Shown here: positions 22,786-33,989 of the stretch, piece by piece
Position numbering within the stretch: position 1 is the stretch's first letter
Layout of the letters: each line of letters begins with the position of its first letter
Assembly (NCBI GenBank): GCA_033807695.1
Contig: CM066308.1
Span: 1,240,001-1,304,000 of the forward strand
Length of the DNA: 64,000 nucleotides
Direction: 5' to 3'
DNA from: Daedaleopsis sinensis
Taxonomy: Eukaryota; Basidiomycota; Agaricomycetes; Polyporales; Polyporaceae
Program-made: the position numbers and the translations under genes
Notes under the pieces: model-generated
Databases searched by the model: none
What the model was told of the DNA's origin: nothing
The model's input: the letters and a program-made list of their open reading frames with translations, nothing else

Positions 22786-22996
22786 CGCTGCAAGTCAGGC
22801 CTAGTCAGAGCCCATGCAGCTCTACGTAGAACACTATCATAGAAAAGACGCTGTGGGCTCTCCAATTAATATTTGGATCCCATCGATGGACACACCTGGC
22901 TTGAAGGACCCGAACAACCGGATACAAGAGCTACATGTAGAAAGTGTTCACGCCTCAGTCGGAGATGGGCCGCCACGGATTCGCAAACAGCTGTAA
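22785..22996 (+). pseudogene. F-box/LRR gene fragment
   Basis: A short internal piece of the same family, encoding PMQLYVEHYHRK...MDTPGLKDPNNRIQELHVE. It resembles the middle of the MITE-broken copy (YVEDYYEMK...SGLKDLSNRIQELHV) more than the intact one. It lacks a start and both ends. It directly follows the second pseudogene, mirroring the order of the two copies in the left arm, so it is probably what remains of that neighbour. Its sequence runs straight through the position where the MITE sits in the other copy. Confidence 0.8.
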
Positions 22997-23188
22997 TGCG
23001 GTTCGACCGCTCCCAAGCTTCGCTAGCTATGCTCACGTTCCTCCATGAGAATAGCGAGTTACTTGACTTTGGGTAAGAGTTAGACCGGTCTTGAGGCGGT
23101 TCACATCTGCGTCACTGTCGCGAGTTCAAATTTGCATTCGTTTGCGTCTAGTCACAAGGAACACAGCAGAGTAGTACCCTGTAGTACC

Positions 23189-24877
23189 TCAGACGACGTA
23201 GGCAAAGTCGATCCACTTTGGATGCTCGAGGAAGACTTTGTCAATAGTGAAGTTCTTCGCCTCTGCTCTCGTCAGCACATGCTCTAGGGGGATGCGTGCG
23301 GACGTGTTGCCGCCCGGACCTACAAAACGGCATCGCTCAGTGCACAGTGCACCAACGCGAGGCATGCTCTTTGAGCAGGGACGTACCAAAGGAATCATAC
23401 TCCGCGTAGAAAGTCGTGTTCATGATGACCGGTCTGAACTCGATTTTCAGTCCTCCACAGATGGTAGACATCATTCGTGAGCCTTACCTTGCACTGTCAA
23501 ACGGCTTCCATCCAGCGGGGTTGATGCTGTCGTCCATAAAAGTCCGCAAGTACACAGTCGTCGCCAAGTCGTTCCACGGCCTCCCAAGGAAGCATTCCTC
23601 GTCGGTGACAACGGTCTTGTTTGCATCAGGAGACTGAGATACGTCAGTGATCGCACGACTGGGCAAGACTTGGGTAGGGGCGTACACGGATGACCTTGGA
23701 GTTCGATATGTATGCGCCGTACCGATTTCCGGGAGCGTCTGTCAGGTTAGTTCCTTTCCATGCCACTATGCCGCCGCCGCACGCGCGGTTTGCGAGAGTC
23801 ACGTTCTCAAACCACCTATTCAGAATCGTAAGCTGACGCCCTCGAGAACGCAAGGTCGAGTTTAGCGCACGCTGTTCCGAATCCAAACAGATCTGTCTCG
23901 TCATAGTCAGTGACCTGACGACAGGATATAGACGAACAAGCGGTGCCTCACAGTCTGTCTGCCCAAAGATGATACTGTCCACGACATACGTGCTTGCGTT
24001 GCGCCCGGTGTACCATGTGTCTTGGTAGCTCGCGAAAGTGCATCCATAAAACGACGCATTCGCATACGAAATGTCTGTGACCAATGCCTGCGAGATCGAG
24101 AAATTGGCCTGTTGCGAGTGACCCTCCACATAAGTCGGGATGCACACTCACGTCACGCGGTTGTGCATCGGGACTGACCGCGCGATTCTCGAAGTCGATA
24201 TTGTACGCCTTGAAGTCCACGTTTCCGAAGAGCGGCTGCAGCGGGGCTCCCGTCGGGCCGGCCCCGATCAGAGAGGCGTTGAAGGAGGGTGCGACGAGGA
24301 GGACAGCGGACTGGGCGTCGTCCATCCCAGTTTGAACGAACTGGTTGTCCCAGATGTGCACCAAGTTGCACGTGGATGCGTTCCCTGCCGCGAAGGCGGT
24401 GGCGGGGTCGAGCTGTCCCTGTGGCTGCGATGAAAGAGGTGCGAATTCGGAATTCGATGTACTGACCAGGAGGGTAACGGGATCTGAACGGGTTACATTG
24501 ACCGTCTCGTGATATTCACCAGCACCAATGAGGATTGTGACCGCTCCTCTTTGGGGACTGGTAGAGGTATGTTAGCGTAGAGTCTGCGGCCCAACTGCCA
24601 CAGCATCCCACTGGTATCGCAACCGCAACTTTCTTCAACGGCACGCAACAGTGTTGAGGACTACTCACAGAGACGTTATTGCGCCCTGCACAGTTGTAAA
24701 GTTGGCCCGAGGGTCGGTGGCAGAGACAAAGATTGTGCCCGGCGCACATCCTTCGCGAGGATCGGCTGCCAACGGTTTCTGCAGTTGACATCCGACGTGC
24801 GCAGGTGAGAGCGACCAGACACCGTGCAAAATGGCAGAAAGGGAGACAATGGACCAGAGATGATGTGGCAGCATCAT
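23189..24877 (-). CDS. pectin methylesterase (carbohydrate esterase family 8)
   Basis: Nine exons on the minus strand, 24877-24669, 24557-24467, 24424-24152, 24108-23952, 23892-23871 (22 nt), 23815-23686, 23633-23488, 23433-23387 and 23319-23189, give 401 aa. A hydrophobic N-terminus (MLPHHLWSIVSLSAILHG) is a likely signal peptide. The domain is a right-handed beta-helix with family signatures: FYGCTFASYQDTWYT (catalytic Asp in QDT), FGQTDYLFGFG (second catalytic Asp region) and CFLGRPWNDLATTVYL (Arg of the LGRPW motif). The secreted enzyme removes methyl esters from pectin, making it accessible to polygalacturonases and lyases during plant cell-wall breakdown. There are several N-glycosylation sites (for example NVTL and NASTY). 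It is complete, and all key residues are present. Confidence 0.95.
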
Positions 24878-25454
24878 GACCGCTGAGCCGTAGGATATCA
24901 GTCGAGTCGAGGGTCTAGATATATGTGTCGAGCGGGCCGTCGGAGAAGTCATACGACCTGTCGCGAGCTTCTACGTAGCTTGTCCAAATTTGAAGTGAAG
25001 CAGATGCCCAGCTGATGTCCTGTGACTTGGAGATGTTATGCGCGTGCAATAGACGTATGCAGCTATCATTGCATCGTAACATATCTGAGTAGTACGTAGC
25101 AGTAACAGTGACTAGTAAAGTTGATCTAAATCGGGGATGAATCAGTACATTTTGGTGAGGAGAATAGGTGAGACCATACCACTGTGGCCCTTTCAGCACC
25201 TCAGCAACCATCTCATCCCCAGCGCATACAATGATACATAAAGTGGTTAGGGAGGAGGAGCAGACTCGGAGGCAGTCACGGCAGGAACTGGAATGTTTAT
25301 GAGTGTTTGTAGACCGGCGCTCCTCCGGTCCGTGGCACAACGACCGTCCTCCGCGCAACAACGGTCTGGAGAGTACCGCCGCATTGTTCTCGCTCTGAGC
25401 TCCCACCACGACTAGCGTCCATCCTAACTCACTGTCTCCACTACCTCCCTCACC
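24878..25454. other. divergent promoter region (pectin methylesterase / syntaxin)
   Basis: Non-coding gap between two divergent start codons. No specific regulatory motif could be assigned with confidence. Confidence 0.55.
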
Positions 25455-26598
25455 ATGAGCTTTCAAGACATCGAGACTGGCCTCGCTCAGCGTCCTCTCT
25501 CGCCCAGCGGCGCGCCCCAATCCCCTGAGGAGTCGGCGTTCGTGTCTCTCCAGTCCTCGCTCTCCCTGCAAGTCTTCAAGATCAACTCCAACGTGCAGGG
25601 AATCTTGAAGCTCGTCGACCAGCTTGGGACCGCGCGGGACTCTGCCGCGCTCCGCAAGTCACTGTGAGTGTGCTTGGGTATTGCGAGGCGGGGCGTCGCT
25701 GATGTGAACCCGGGGTGGGGCGGGGCACACAGACATGATCTGACGGAGTCGACGCGTGCGATGGCGAAGCGGGGGTCGGACGACCTGAAGAAGCTGGCTG
25801 TAATGCAGAACACCCTGGTGCGTGGATCCTCAAGCATGTACACTCGTCCCCGCAGTGCTCGGGCTGAACCTCCGCGTCCGCAGCCTCGGCACAAGACGTC
25901 ATTGCAGAAGACCTCGCACGACTTCCAACTCTCGCTCGTCGCGTTCCAGCGCGCACAGCAGGTCAGCGCGGAGCGGCAGCGCACAGTTGTCGAGGGCGTC
26001 AAGCTTGCCGTCGAGGAGGAGGCTGCAGGGTGAGTCTCAAGTTCCTGCGCCGCTGCTCTTCTCTCAGCTCAAGCCATGTTGGGTGCCCGTGCAGACACGA
26101 GGAGCCCCACCCGTCAAGTCCGGGCCAGTCCCAGCGCCAGGCGCAGATTCTGCAGACACAGCTCTCCCCGCAGGAGCTCGCGTTCCAGGAGTCTCTCATC
26201 CAGGAGCGCGAGACGGAGATCCGGGAAATAGAGAGCGGCATACACGAACTGCACGAGATCTTCCGCGACCTCGGTACGCTCGTTCAGGAGCAAGGGGGGA
26301 TGCTCGGTGAGTGCTATTGACTAATCTCTGTCCCGAACTGGCCTCTAACGTGCTCTGCTCAGACAACATCGAGTCAAACATCTCATCCATCGCTGTCGAC
26401 ACCTCCGGGGCCGCAGAGGAGCTGACTACCGCTCACGAATACCAGCGGCGTGCAGGTCGACGTGCACTGTGTCTGATGCTTGTCCTCGTCGTCGTCGTCT
26501 GCGTCGTACTCCTTGCAGTACGTGTCCTCCTTGTTGTTGCACGCTGTTCTACGGGAATCCCAATGCTTTGCTGATACATTGCGCAGATTCTGTCGTGA
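25455..26598 (+). CDS. PEP12: Qa-SNARE, Pep12/syntaxin-7-like
   Basis: Six exons, 25455-25663, 25733-25817, 25884-26029, 26095-26306, 26363-26517 and 26587-26598, give 272 aa; the last exon encodes only Ile-Leu-Ser-stop. The N-terminal Habc-type helices (VFKINSNVQGILKLVDQLGT...DFQLSLVAFQRAQQ) are followed by the SNARE motif RETEIREIESGIHELHEIF...LVQEQGGMLDNIE, with the Qa zero-layer glutamine. It ends in a C-terminal anchor of about 20 hydrophobic residues (LCLMLVLVVVVCVVLLA). It is a tail-anchored t-SNARE for fusion at late endosomes/vacuoles. Splicing out the last intron gives the conserved short tail; without it an artefactual longer tail would be read. Pep12 rather than Vam3 is inferred. 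Confidence 0.92.
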
Positions 26599-26938
26599 GG
26601 AACCACCCGTAACGTGGCGATACTTGGTAGGACGTGTGACATTTACATGCTTTTGCGGACTTGTACCTTCTCCCTGGACGGTTTTATGCTATATCCTCCT
26701 TAGTCAAGATGCGTGATGTTTGACTTATATCCTTGTTTATGCAGATGCCTGCGACGGCATTGCGTGTACGTACTCTTGACATCAGTTTGTCTGAATTCAT
26801 GTTGTTATGATAGTCTTATATATGCATAGATGACCGTCTCTTCAAGGCGACGCAAATGAGGTCAGTCTACACATCGTCGGTAGGACTAAGGCAGGAGCAT
26901 GTCATCGTCGTCATATGGCGCATACATACATACATGCA
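26599..26938. other. convergent 3' flanks
   Basis: 3' flanks of the syntaxin and ETF-beta genes, with a short CATA repeat near 26920. No gene was seen. Confidence 0.55.
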
Positions 26939-28286
26939 CTATGACTTGACAGCAGTAATACCGGCCTCCTTCAGCTTGGCAATGAGCTCGTCTACGTTCG
27001 CCACCTACAAAGGAATGTGGGTGAGCTAGCGAACGCAACATATACTGGTGATATAGCTAACCTTGGCTCCACCAACGCGCTGTGCCGGCTCTGATACTTT
27101 GAGGGTCTCCAGTCTGGGGGCGAGGTCGACCCCGAGCTCCTCCGCGGACAGCTTCACAAGGGGCTTCTTCTTCGCCTTCATGATATTTGGCAGCGACGCA
27201 TACCGTGGTTCTGTACACATCTCCTAGTCAGACACTCACCGCACAGACGTACATACTTTCGAGCGCGGAAAGGACTTGCCATTCAATCTACGCGCACAAG
27301 TCCGTCAGAAACGTAGCGCACGAGCGGACAGGAGAGACACGCACCGGAGGTCCGTCGTGACGACGAGCGGCAGCTTGCACCTGAGCTCCTCGAGCCCGCC
27401 GTCGATCTCCCGCGTGACCTCCGCGGTCTTCGCCGCAGGGTCGACGACGAGCTTGCTCGCGAACGTCGCCTGCGCCCAGCCCATAAGCCCCGCGAGCATC
27501 TGGCCCGTCTGGCCCGCGTCGTCGTCGATCGCCTGCTTGCCCATGATGACGAGGTCGACGGGCGCGCCCGCCTGCGCCTCGCGCTCGAGCACCGCGCGCA
27601 GCGCCTTCGCGACGCCGAGCGGCTCGGGGGCCGGGGCGCCGTCGGGCACCTCGACGTGCACGGCGGCGTCGGCGCCGATGGCGAGCGCGGTGCGGAGCGT
27701 CTCGGACGCCTTCGGGGGCCCGATGGTGACGACCTTGATCGACTTGACTTGGTCCTTGAGCCGCTCGCGCAGCCGGACGGCCTCTTCGACGGCTGTGGGG
27801 TGCAAGGGCGAAAGGAGGAGCGTTGAGCGTACGACGGTCGGTCGACATGCAGCGTTCAGGCTCCGTCGGTGATGCGCTAGGAGAGTGCGGGACACGCACC
27901 GATTTCGTCAAAGGGGTTCTAGGACGCGTCGCGCGGCCTATAGTGAGCGTGCGCGCTGTCGTGTAGCGTAGCGTGCGGTGCGTACCATAGAGTGCTTCAC
28001 ATTGAGGTCGACGCCTTTCTGGTCGGGGGTGACCCGGATCTTGACTGCATAGTCGACTGTCCTGCACGGCGTGGGTTCTACTCAACTCCATTTGCTGCAG
28101 ACAAGGACAGAGTGTACACACCGCTTCACCGGGACGAGAATGTTGAGCAAACGGACTGCAGAGGGTCTCATGGTGGGGAGGAGGAGAGGGCGAGCGGAAG
28201 GCACTGGCAGCTGAATTATTCCGCTTAACAGTAGGAGGTCCGTCCGAAACTGGCCCGAAAGGGTCGGACTTCGCCGGGACGAGCAT
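26939..28286 (-). CDS. ETFB: electron-transfer flavoprotein, beta subunit
   Basis: Seven exons on the minus strand, 28286-28270, 28061-27986, 27918-27900, 27792-27345, 27287-27280, 27210-27062 and 27004-26939, give 260 aa. The order [56 protein letters not shown] and the C-terminal VDELIAKLKEAG matches ETF-beta throughout. With the alpha subunit in the mitochondrial matrix it passes electrons from acyl-CoA dehydrogenases to ETF-ubiquinone oxidoreductase; beta contributes the AMP-binding part. Oddities: exon 5 is only 8 nt, and the intron after it starts with GC (G|GCAAGT), the only choice that yields the invariant RLNEPRY. The first intron has a weak donor (GTCCGA), so the exact N-terminus is less certain. 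Confidence 0.95.
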
Positions 28287-28488
28287 GTAACGTCATTGAT
28301 TTCATGCAGACACGAGCTTCAGCCAGCTCATTTCAGCGAAAGCGAACAGCCAACATCGCACACAGGGATACAAGCCAACTCTGATCTAGAATGAAGTGTG
28401 TAGATACTTTTTAGTCTACTCGCGAAGCTGGCTAGCATTACGACGTGGCTACATAACGACAACGGGCGACTCGAAAGCATCCATCCCT

Positions 28489-30076
28489 CTAGAAAGCCAT
28501 GGACGACATGTCTGCGCGGATACGGTTGTAGTCGAGGAGACCGTCCAGGGGGCCAACAGCAGCGAGTGCGATCTGCAAGAAAGATGTCACAATCAGCCGA
28601 GTGCCATTGCAAGAGCTTCATATGAGATACGTACGTCCTTGTCCCAGAGGTACTTCTGCGCCACCTGCTTGATGTCCTCAACAGATACCGAATCGACCAA
28701 GAACTCGATCTGCTTGGGTGTCAGACGGCGTCCGCTGGTGACGAGCTGGCGGCCGATATCCTCGGCGATGGCGGTGGTGCCGTCGAGGCTTAGAAGCAAG
28801 CTCGCCTTCAGCTGGCTCTTGGCGCGCTCAACCTCGACCGGCGTGGGCGCAATCGACATCCGTGCCCACTCGCGGAGCGTAAAGTGGGCCATGTCGTCCA
28901 TGTTCATGAGGTTCTCGGTGACGAGGTAGATGCCCCAGAGGCCGGTGTCCGAGTAGCTCGTCGAGAACGACATGAAGCTGTTCGCGAGGTTGTGCTTCGA
29001 CACGATGTGTGAGAGGCGCGAGGACATCAGCCCGGCGGCGCCCAGAGAGCGGTCCCAGTTGCCGAAGATGCTCTGCATGACAAGCATGGGGAAGTAGTCG
29101 GGGGAGCTCCAGCCGACACCCTCGACGGCAATGGCGACGTGGGCGGTCGGCAGCGTGTCGTCGCGGATGCGCACTTCAGAGCCGACGAACTTCGTCTTCG
29201 GGTGCGAGAGGCGGCCGAGGGGGATGGGGTTGGAGGAGATGGGGAGGTTCGCGAAGTGCTTCTCTGCGTGCTTGACGAGCTGCTCGTGCTCAACACCGCC
29301 AGTGCCGACAAGAACCATACGGTCAGCAGTGTAGTTGGTCTTGATGTACGAGGCGAGGTCATCGCGCTGAATGGAGAGGATGTTCTGCTTGGGGCCCAGG
29401 ATGGTGCGTCCAAGAGCCTGGCCTAGTGGTACGGTCAAAGACTTGTCAAGTTCAGATGCCGACGTCACGCACCCTGGAACGCGATAGCGTGCAAGTGGTC
29501 GAAGACGACCTCCTCCAGCTGCTTGTCCACCTCCTGCTGCTCGCGCAGGATCACATCCCGCTCCCGCTCAATCGCAGCGTTCTCGAGGGTCGAGTTCTGG
29601 AGGATGTCGCTGATGATGTCCACGCTCGTGCCGACGTCCTTGGAGAAGCACTTGGCGTAGTACACCGTCTGCTCGCGCGAGGTGTACGCGTTCAGATGCG
29701 CCCCGAGGCTCTCGACCGACAGCTCGAGCTGGTGCTGGGTACGGCGGTTGGTGCCCTTGAACGCCATGTGCTCGAGGAAGTGTGCCGTGCCGTTCGTCGC
29801 ATCCGTCTCTGCCCTCGACCCCGCGTCAATCCACACACCCACCGTCGCCGTCTGCGCATGCGGATGCGCCTCAGTTGCTACCGTGAGGCCATTCGGCAGC
29901 GTCGTCGTACGGAGTTCGGGGTGGGGGGCTACAGTCGCGAATGACCGCAAGGGGCGGCGCTGAGGTGGAGTCTGTCAGACACGTATTTCTTCGCAAATAT
30001 GGGAACAGCGTACGGGAGAGCGCGCTGCGCTGCGAAGAGCACGACCGAGCGAGGCCGAGAGTGTGCTTGTCACCAT
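28489..30076 (-). CDS. MAS1: mitochondrial processing peptidase, beta subunit
   Basis: Four exons on the minus strand, 30076-30014, 29959-29473, 29422-28635 and 28572-28489, give 473 aa. The N-terminus ([20 protein letters not shown]) is an arginine/serine-rich mitochondrial presequence. The inverted zinc motif H81-F-L-E84-H85 is intact, in [14 protein letters not shown], followed by the [13 protein letters not shown] helix carrying the distal Glu ligand. [13 protein letters not shown] and the C-terminal M16 domain are well conserved. As the catalytic subunit of the MPP heterodimer it removes matrix-targeting presequences. It is full length for the family. It is divergent from the CoA-transferase gene and lies just downstream of ETF-beta on the same strand. 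Confidence 0.96.
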
Positions 30077-30528
30077 CGAGGTCGTGGAGAATGAAGTTAC
30101 AGTATGCGTCGTCGCCGGAAAGGCGCAGGACCACCGGGCGAATACGGCGGGATCGGACGTTGAAATAATGAAGCGCCGTCATCTCCATGTCTCGAAGACT
30201 TTGAGGCTCCGCATTCGCCGCCCTAAACACTTGCAAATCACGCGAAGATGGTTGGACGAGATGACCACCACCGTCGTTCCACCAGATGATATCCGAGTGT
30301 TGCCGTATGTCGCCTGGCCAAAGCCCCGCTTTTCTGCTATCTAGGAGCAGCAGAAATATTGCAACTTGACAAACCATGGCTAGACGTTACAGATGCGTAT
30401 GAGTTGTGCACATGCATGATGATTGTCCGGGCCGCCTTCAAGGTGAGTTACCGATAAGTGCCGACTACATGAAGAACAGCTGTGGAATCTGGTTCCATTT
30501 CAACTCCTATCGCAATACTCTTCCAGGA
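30077..30528. other. divergent promoter region (MPP-beta / CoA-transferase)
   Basis: Shared upstream region of two possibly mitochondrial genes. In-frame sequence upstream of the chosen CoA-transferase start (from 30406) is open but not conserved-looking, so a slightly longer N-terminus is possible. Confidence 0.55.
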
Positions 30529-32343
30529 ATGAACATCAAGCAACCAGCGGAAGTCTTATGGAGATCTCTTCATTTGCCTACGGAGGCTCTGTCGCGGCTG
30601 CATATTGCAGACAAACCTGATCCCATCGTGGATTCTTCTTTCAAAATTGGCACGGCCGCACAGGTATGCATATCATCCGTCTTATGCTTTAAGCAAGAAC
30701 TGATAACCATCCAGACTGCAATCGGTCTTGCAGGTCTCGCAGCTGCCCACTTTCACGAGCTGCAGAGCGGGATTGAGCAGACCGTTACGGTGGACGCGCG
30801 CCATGCCGCGATCGAGTTCAGTGAGACCTATGGTCGCCGGAATCTGGAGACGTCGCATCTAACGGTCATCGATTCATCCCCAGAGAGTGAGGCTTATTAC
30901 GCCACCGAAAAAGTATCGGGCGAACCGTTCCCTCTGTTCGAGAGCCTCGCGGGTCTCTACCAGACCAAGGACAACAGCTACGTCCGCATCCACACGAACT
31001 TCCCTCAGTACGAAGTCTTTAGCTTTCATCGCCCGCGTATGCAGACTTACGCCTCCCTACAGCCACAAGCAAGGCATCCTCGACATCCTCCGATGCGAGC
31101 CAACAAGGGAGTCCGTGGCACAGGCGCTCCTGCACTGGAACGCCGTCGAATTCGAGACGGCCGCCGCGTCGCGCAAGATGGTCGCCACCGCCCTCCGCTC
31201 GTTCGACCAGTGGGACGCCCACCCGCAAGGCCGCGCACTCGTGCACACGCCCCCAGTAGTGCTCCTCAAGGTCGCCGATGCCCCCAAGCGGAGCGCACGG
31301 TCGCTACGGGGCGGCCGCCCGTTGGCGTTGGACGGCATCCGGGTGCTGGACCTGACGCGGGTCCTCGCAGGTCCCGTCTGCGGCAGGACACTCGCCGGTG
31401 AGTACTCGTCCGAGTCCGTCGCGGGTCCGCTGACGCCTGCCAGCTCACGGCGCGGACGTCCTCTGGGTGACCTCCCCAAAGCTGCCTGCGCTCCCGAACC
31501 TCGACGTCGACACGTCGCGCGGGAAGCGCACGATGCAGCTCGACCTCGACGCCCCCGCGGACCGTCAGACGCTCGCGGCGCTCGCCGCGGACGCGGACGT
31601 GTTCCTGCAGGCGTATCGCCCGGGCGGGCTTGCGGGTAGGGGCTTTGGGGTCGGCGAGGTCGCGCAGCTGCGTCCGGGGATCGTGTACGCGAGTCTGACG
31701 GCGTACGGCTGGGACGGGCCGTGGAAGGACCGGCGCGGGGTGCGTGCGCGTGTATCCCGCCGTCCTTTCCGAGTCGCTCACCTGTAGGTTGTTGCACTCG
31801 GCCAGTTCGACTCGCTCGTGCAGACCGCGACTGGGTTCAACGTCGCGGAGGGAGAGGCGTTCGCGACGCACAACGGGGCCCCCGCCGCCCCGAGGGCGCT
31901 GCCGATGCAGGCGCTGGACCACGCTGCTGGGTACATGCTCGCGTTCGGGATCCAGGCGGCACTGTGCAAGACCATCACCGTAAGTCAGGCTGGGCCACGC
32001 CGACCGCGCCGCCACTCATCCGCATATTCAGGAAGGAGGCACTTGGGAAGTCCGTGTGTCGCTCGCGGCCGTCGGGCACTGGATACGGTCCCTGGGCCGC
32101 CTCGAACCCCCAGTCGCATTTGGGGAAGGGCGATCCCTGCCCCCGCGCTCAATGGAGGACCCCGAGGTTGCGGAGCTCACGACACACGTCGGGGAGGCGC
32201 AGACGTTGCACAACGCCGGTATGGAGCGACGGGTGATGCGGGCAGTCCGGCATGCGGCTGTCTTGTCTGCCACGCCGGTGCGCGAAGGCGAGGCGCCTTT
32301 CCGCCTGGATGCTCACGCTCCGGAGTGGTTGCCGAGAGACTGA
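30529..32343 (+). CDS. CoA-transferase family III (CaiB/BaiF-type) protein
   Basis: Six exons, 30529-30663, 30715-31007, 31063-31397, 31444-31739, 31806-31979 and 32032-32343, give 514 aa. The C-terminal half contains the family hallmark: LALDGIRVLDLTRVLAGPVCGRTLAAHGADVLWV, then TMQLDLDAP, ADVFLQAYRPGGL, YASLTAYGWDGPW and FDSLVQTATGFN. Homologues include alpha-methylacyl-CoA racemase, formyl-CoA transferase and succinyl-CoA:glutarate-type transferases. Fungal members with this duplicated N-terminal half are mostly uncharacterised. The likely reaction is transfer of CoA between carboxylic acids, substrate unknown. Introns 1 and 5 are about 51 nt, and intron 1 does not break the frame if retained. 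Chosen start: MNIKQPAEVLW. Confidence 0.9.
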
Positions 32344-32530
32344 GGGGTGCTTGCAGGGATCAGGCTTCTCTGCTTTCGAATGAGAGACGCGGTCGGATGT
32401 ATACACGATAGCGCGGGTATATACATACAGCCTAGGCATAGCGCGTTGCAGAAGACGAGAGACGGTGCATGAGTATTGAGTCCATAGTCAAGTGCGGCAT
32501 AAATATCAGAGCGAGAAGACACCGAAGGCG

Positions 32531-33989
32531 CTATGCAGCGCCAGCAGTCGAGTGCCCCTTCGACCGGTACTTGACGATCCAAGGGTGTTTCCTCACTTCG
32601 ACCAGGGGCAAGCGCTTCTCCGGGTCATATTGGAGGAGCTACAGGTTCGGTCAGCACGAGGGTTGGTCGACACCGTAAGCAGCGAAGCACCGACCTTGAT
32701 AATGAGGTCACGCGCTTCTGGCGATACCTTGGCGGGTATCTTGAGGTCAACACGTTGTATCCGCTTGTACGTAGCTAGACTGGACGTGAGCCATGCGTAC
32801 AACAGTAGTCGAAGTACTATTACTCACCATTGTGTCCGCTCAAGTCTTCAAACGGTGGGTTGCCGCAGATGAACTCGTACGTGAGCACGCCCAGGGCCCA
32901 GTAGTCGACCTTCTCTGAGTGCTCACGGCCTTCCACCATCTCAGGTGGCAGGTAGTCCAGAGTGCCGCAGAGGGTTTTCCGCCGGTTGCCCGGTGCGTGG
33001 ACGCTCCAGCCGAAGTCCCCGATCTTGAGCTCGCCGTTGATACCGAGCAGCAAGTTCTCGGGCTTGATGTCGCGGTGGATGACATGCTTGCCGTGGAGGT
33101 AAATGAGCGCGTCGGCCATCTGGTCGATGTAACGCGCGCTGCGCTTCTCGGTGAAATAGCGGTGCTTGACGAGCTGCTTGTAGAGCTCGCCTTTGCCGGC
33201 GAACTCGAGCATGAGGAAGATACGCTTCTCGTCGTGGAAGTAGCCGTAGAGGCGGAGGACGTGCGGGTGCCGCAGGTTCTGCTGGATCTCAATCTCGCGC
33301 CGGATCTGCTTCTCGACGCGCGACTGGACGATCTCGGACTTGTAGAGACACTTGAGGGCGAGGATGTAGTGCGGGTCGGTCTTGGTCCGGACCATGTACA
33401 CTCGTCCAAACTTGCCCTTCCCGAGCGGACGGCCGATGTCGAAGTCTGTCAGGTGCCACTCTCGTGTTGGCCCCTCACTATGGCGAGATGATGGTTAGTG
33501 ATTCCCGTCTAACGTCGCATGAACCACTCACCATGCGACACTCGAGTCTAATGCGAGCTCTGCAGCAGCCGCGCCAGTTACAGCCTCTCCTCTTGTTTCG
33601 TTCTCGAGCTCGAATCCGCCGTCGTATCGTCCGATATCAAATGTGGGTTGCAAATGCGGTTTGGATTGCGCAGGTGGTATGGATTGCGCAATTGGTACGG
33701 GTTGTGCAGTTGGTTTGGGTTGCGCAAGTGGTATGGGTTGCGAGGGGGCTCGTGATGGGGATGCTGGTCGTGCGGTAGCCTTGCTAGGGATAACAGTCGT
33801 CGAGGTCGGCTTCTGCAGCGCCCTATTCATGGAGAAGGGATTTGGTGCAGCATATTTGGAGAGTATTTTCGACACGTTCGTCTGGCTAGGTTTCTTCTGA
33901 TGGTGGGCAGTCGTCGTGCGCGTGGTGTTGGGCTTGGAGGAAACCTCAAGAGCGGAGAGTTGGGAAGTGATCTGACCGACAGACGCCAT
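32531..33989 (-). CDS. IPL1: Aurora-family serine/threonine kinase
   Basis: Four exons on the minus strand, 33989-33532, 33477-32828, 32774-32695 and 32638-32531, give 431 aa. The kinase domain starts near residue 165 ([19 protein letters not shown] loop), with [10 protein letters not shown] (catalytic Lys), [24 protein letters not shown] and [16 protein letters not shown]; the last is the Aurora activation loop with its conserved Thr. The tail [20 protein letters not shown] is typical. It would act as the catalytic subunit of the chromosomal passenger complex, correcting kinetochore-microtubule attachments. The N-terminal ~150 residues are low-complexity and include four imperfect Pro-x-Pro-x-Ala-Gln repeats. 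Fungi usually have a single Aurora kinase, so this is probably essential. Confidence 0.95.
33660..33750 (-). repeat. 18-bp coding repeats (Pro-x-Pro-x-Ala-Gln) in Aurora N-terminus
   Basis: Four or five degenerate 18-bp units in frame in exon 1 encode [18 protein letters not shown] and SIPPAQ. Such repeats change number by slippage without breaking the frame; the segment is probably disordered. Confidence 0.8.
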
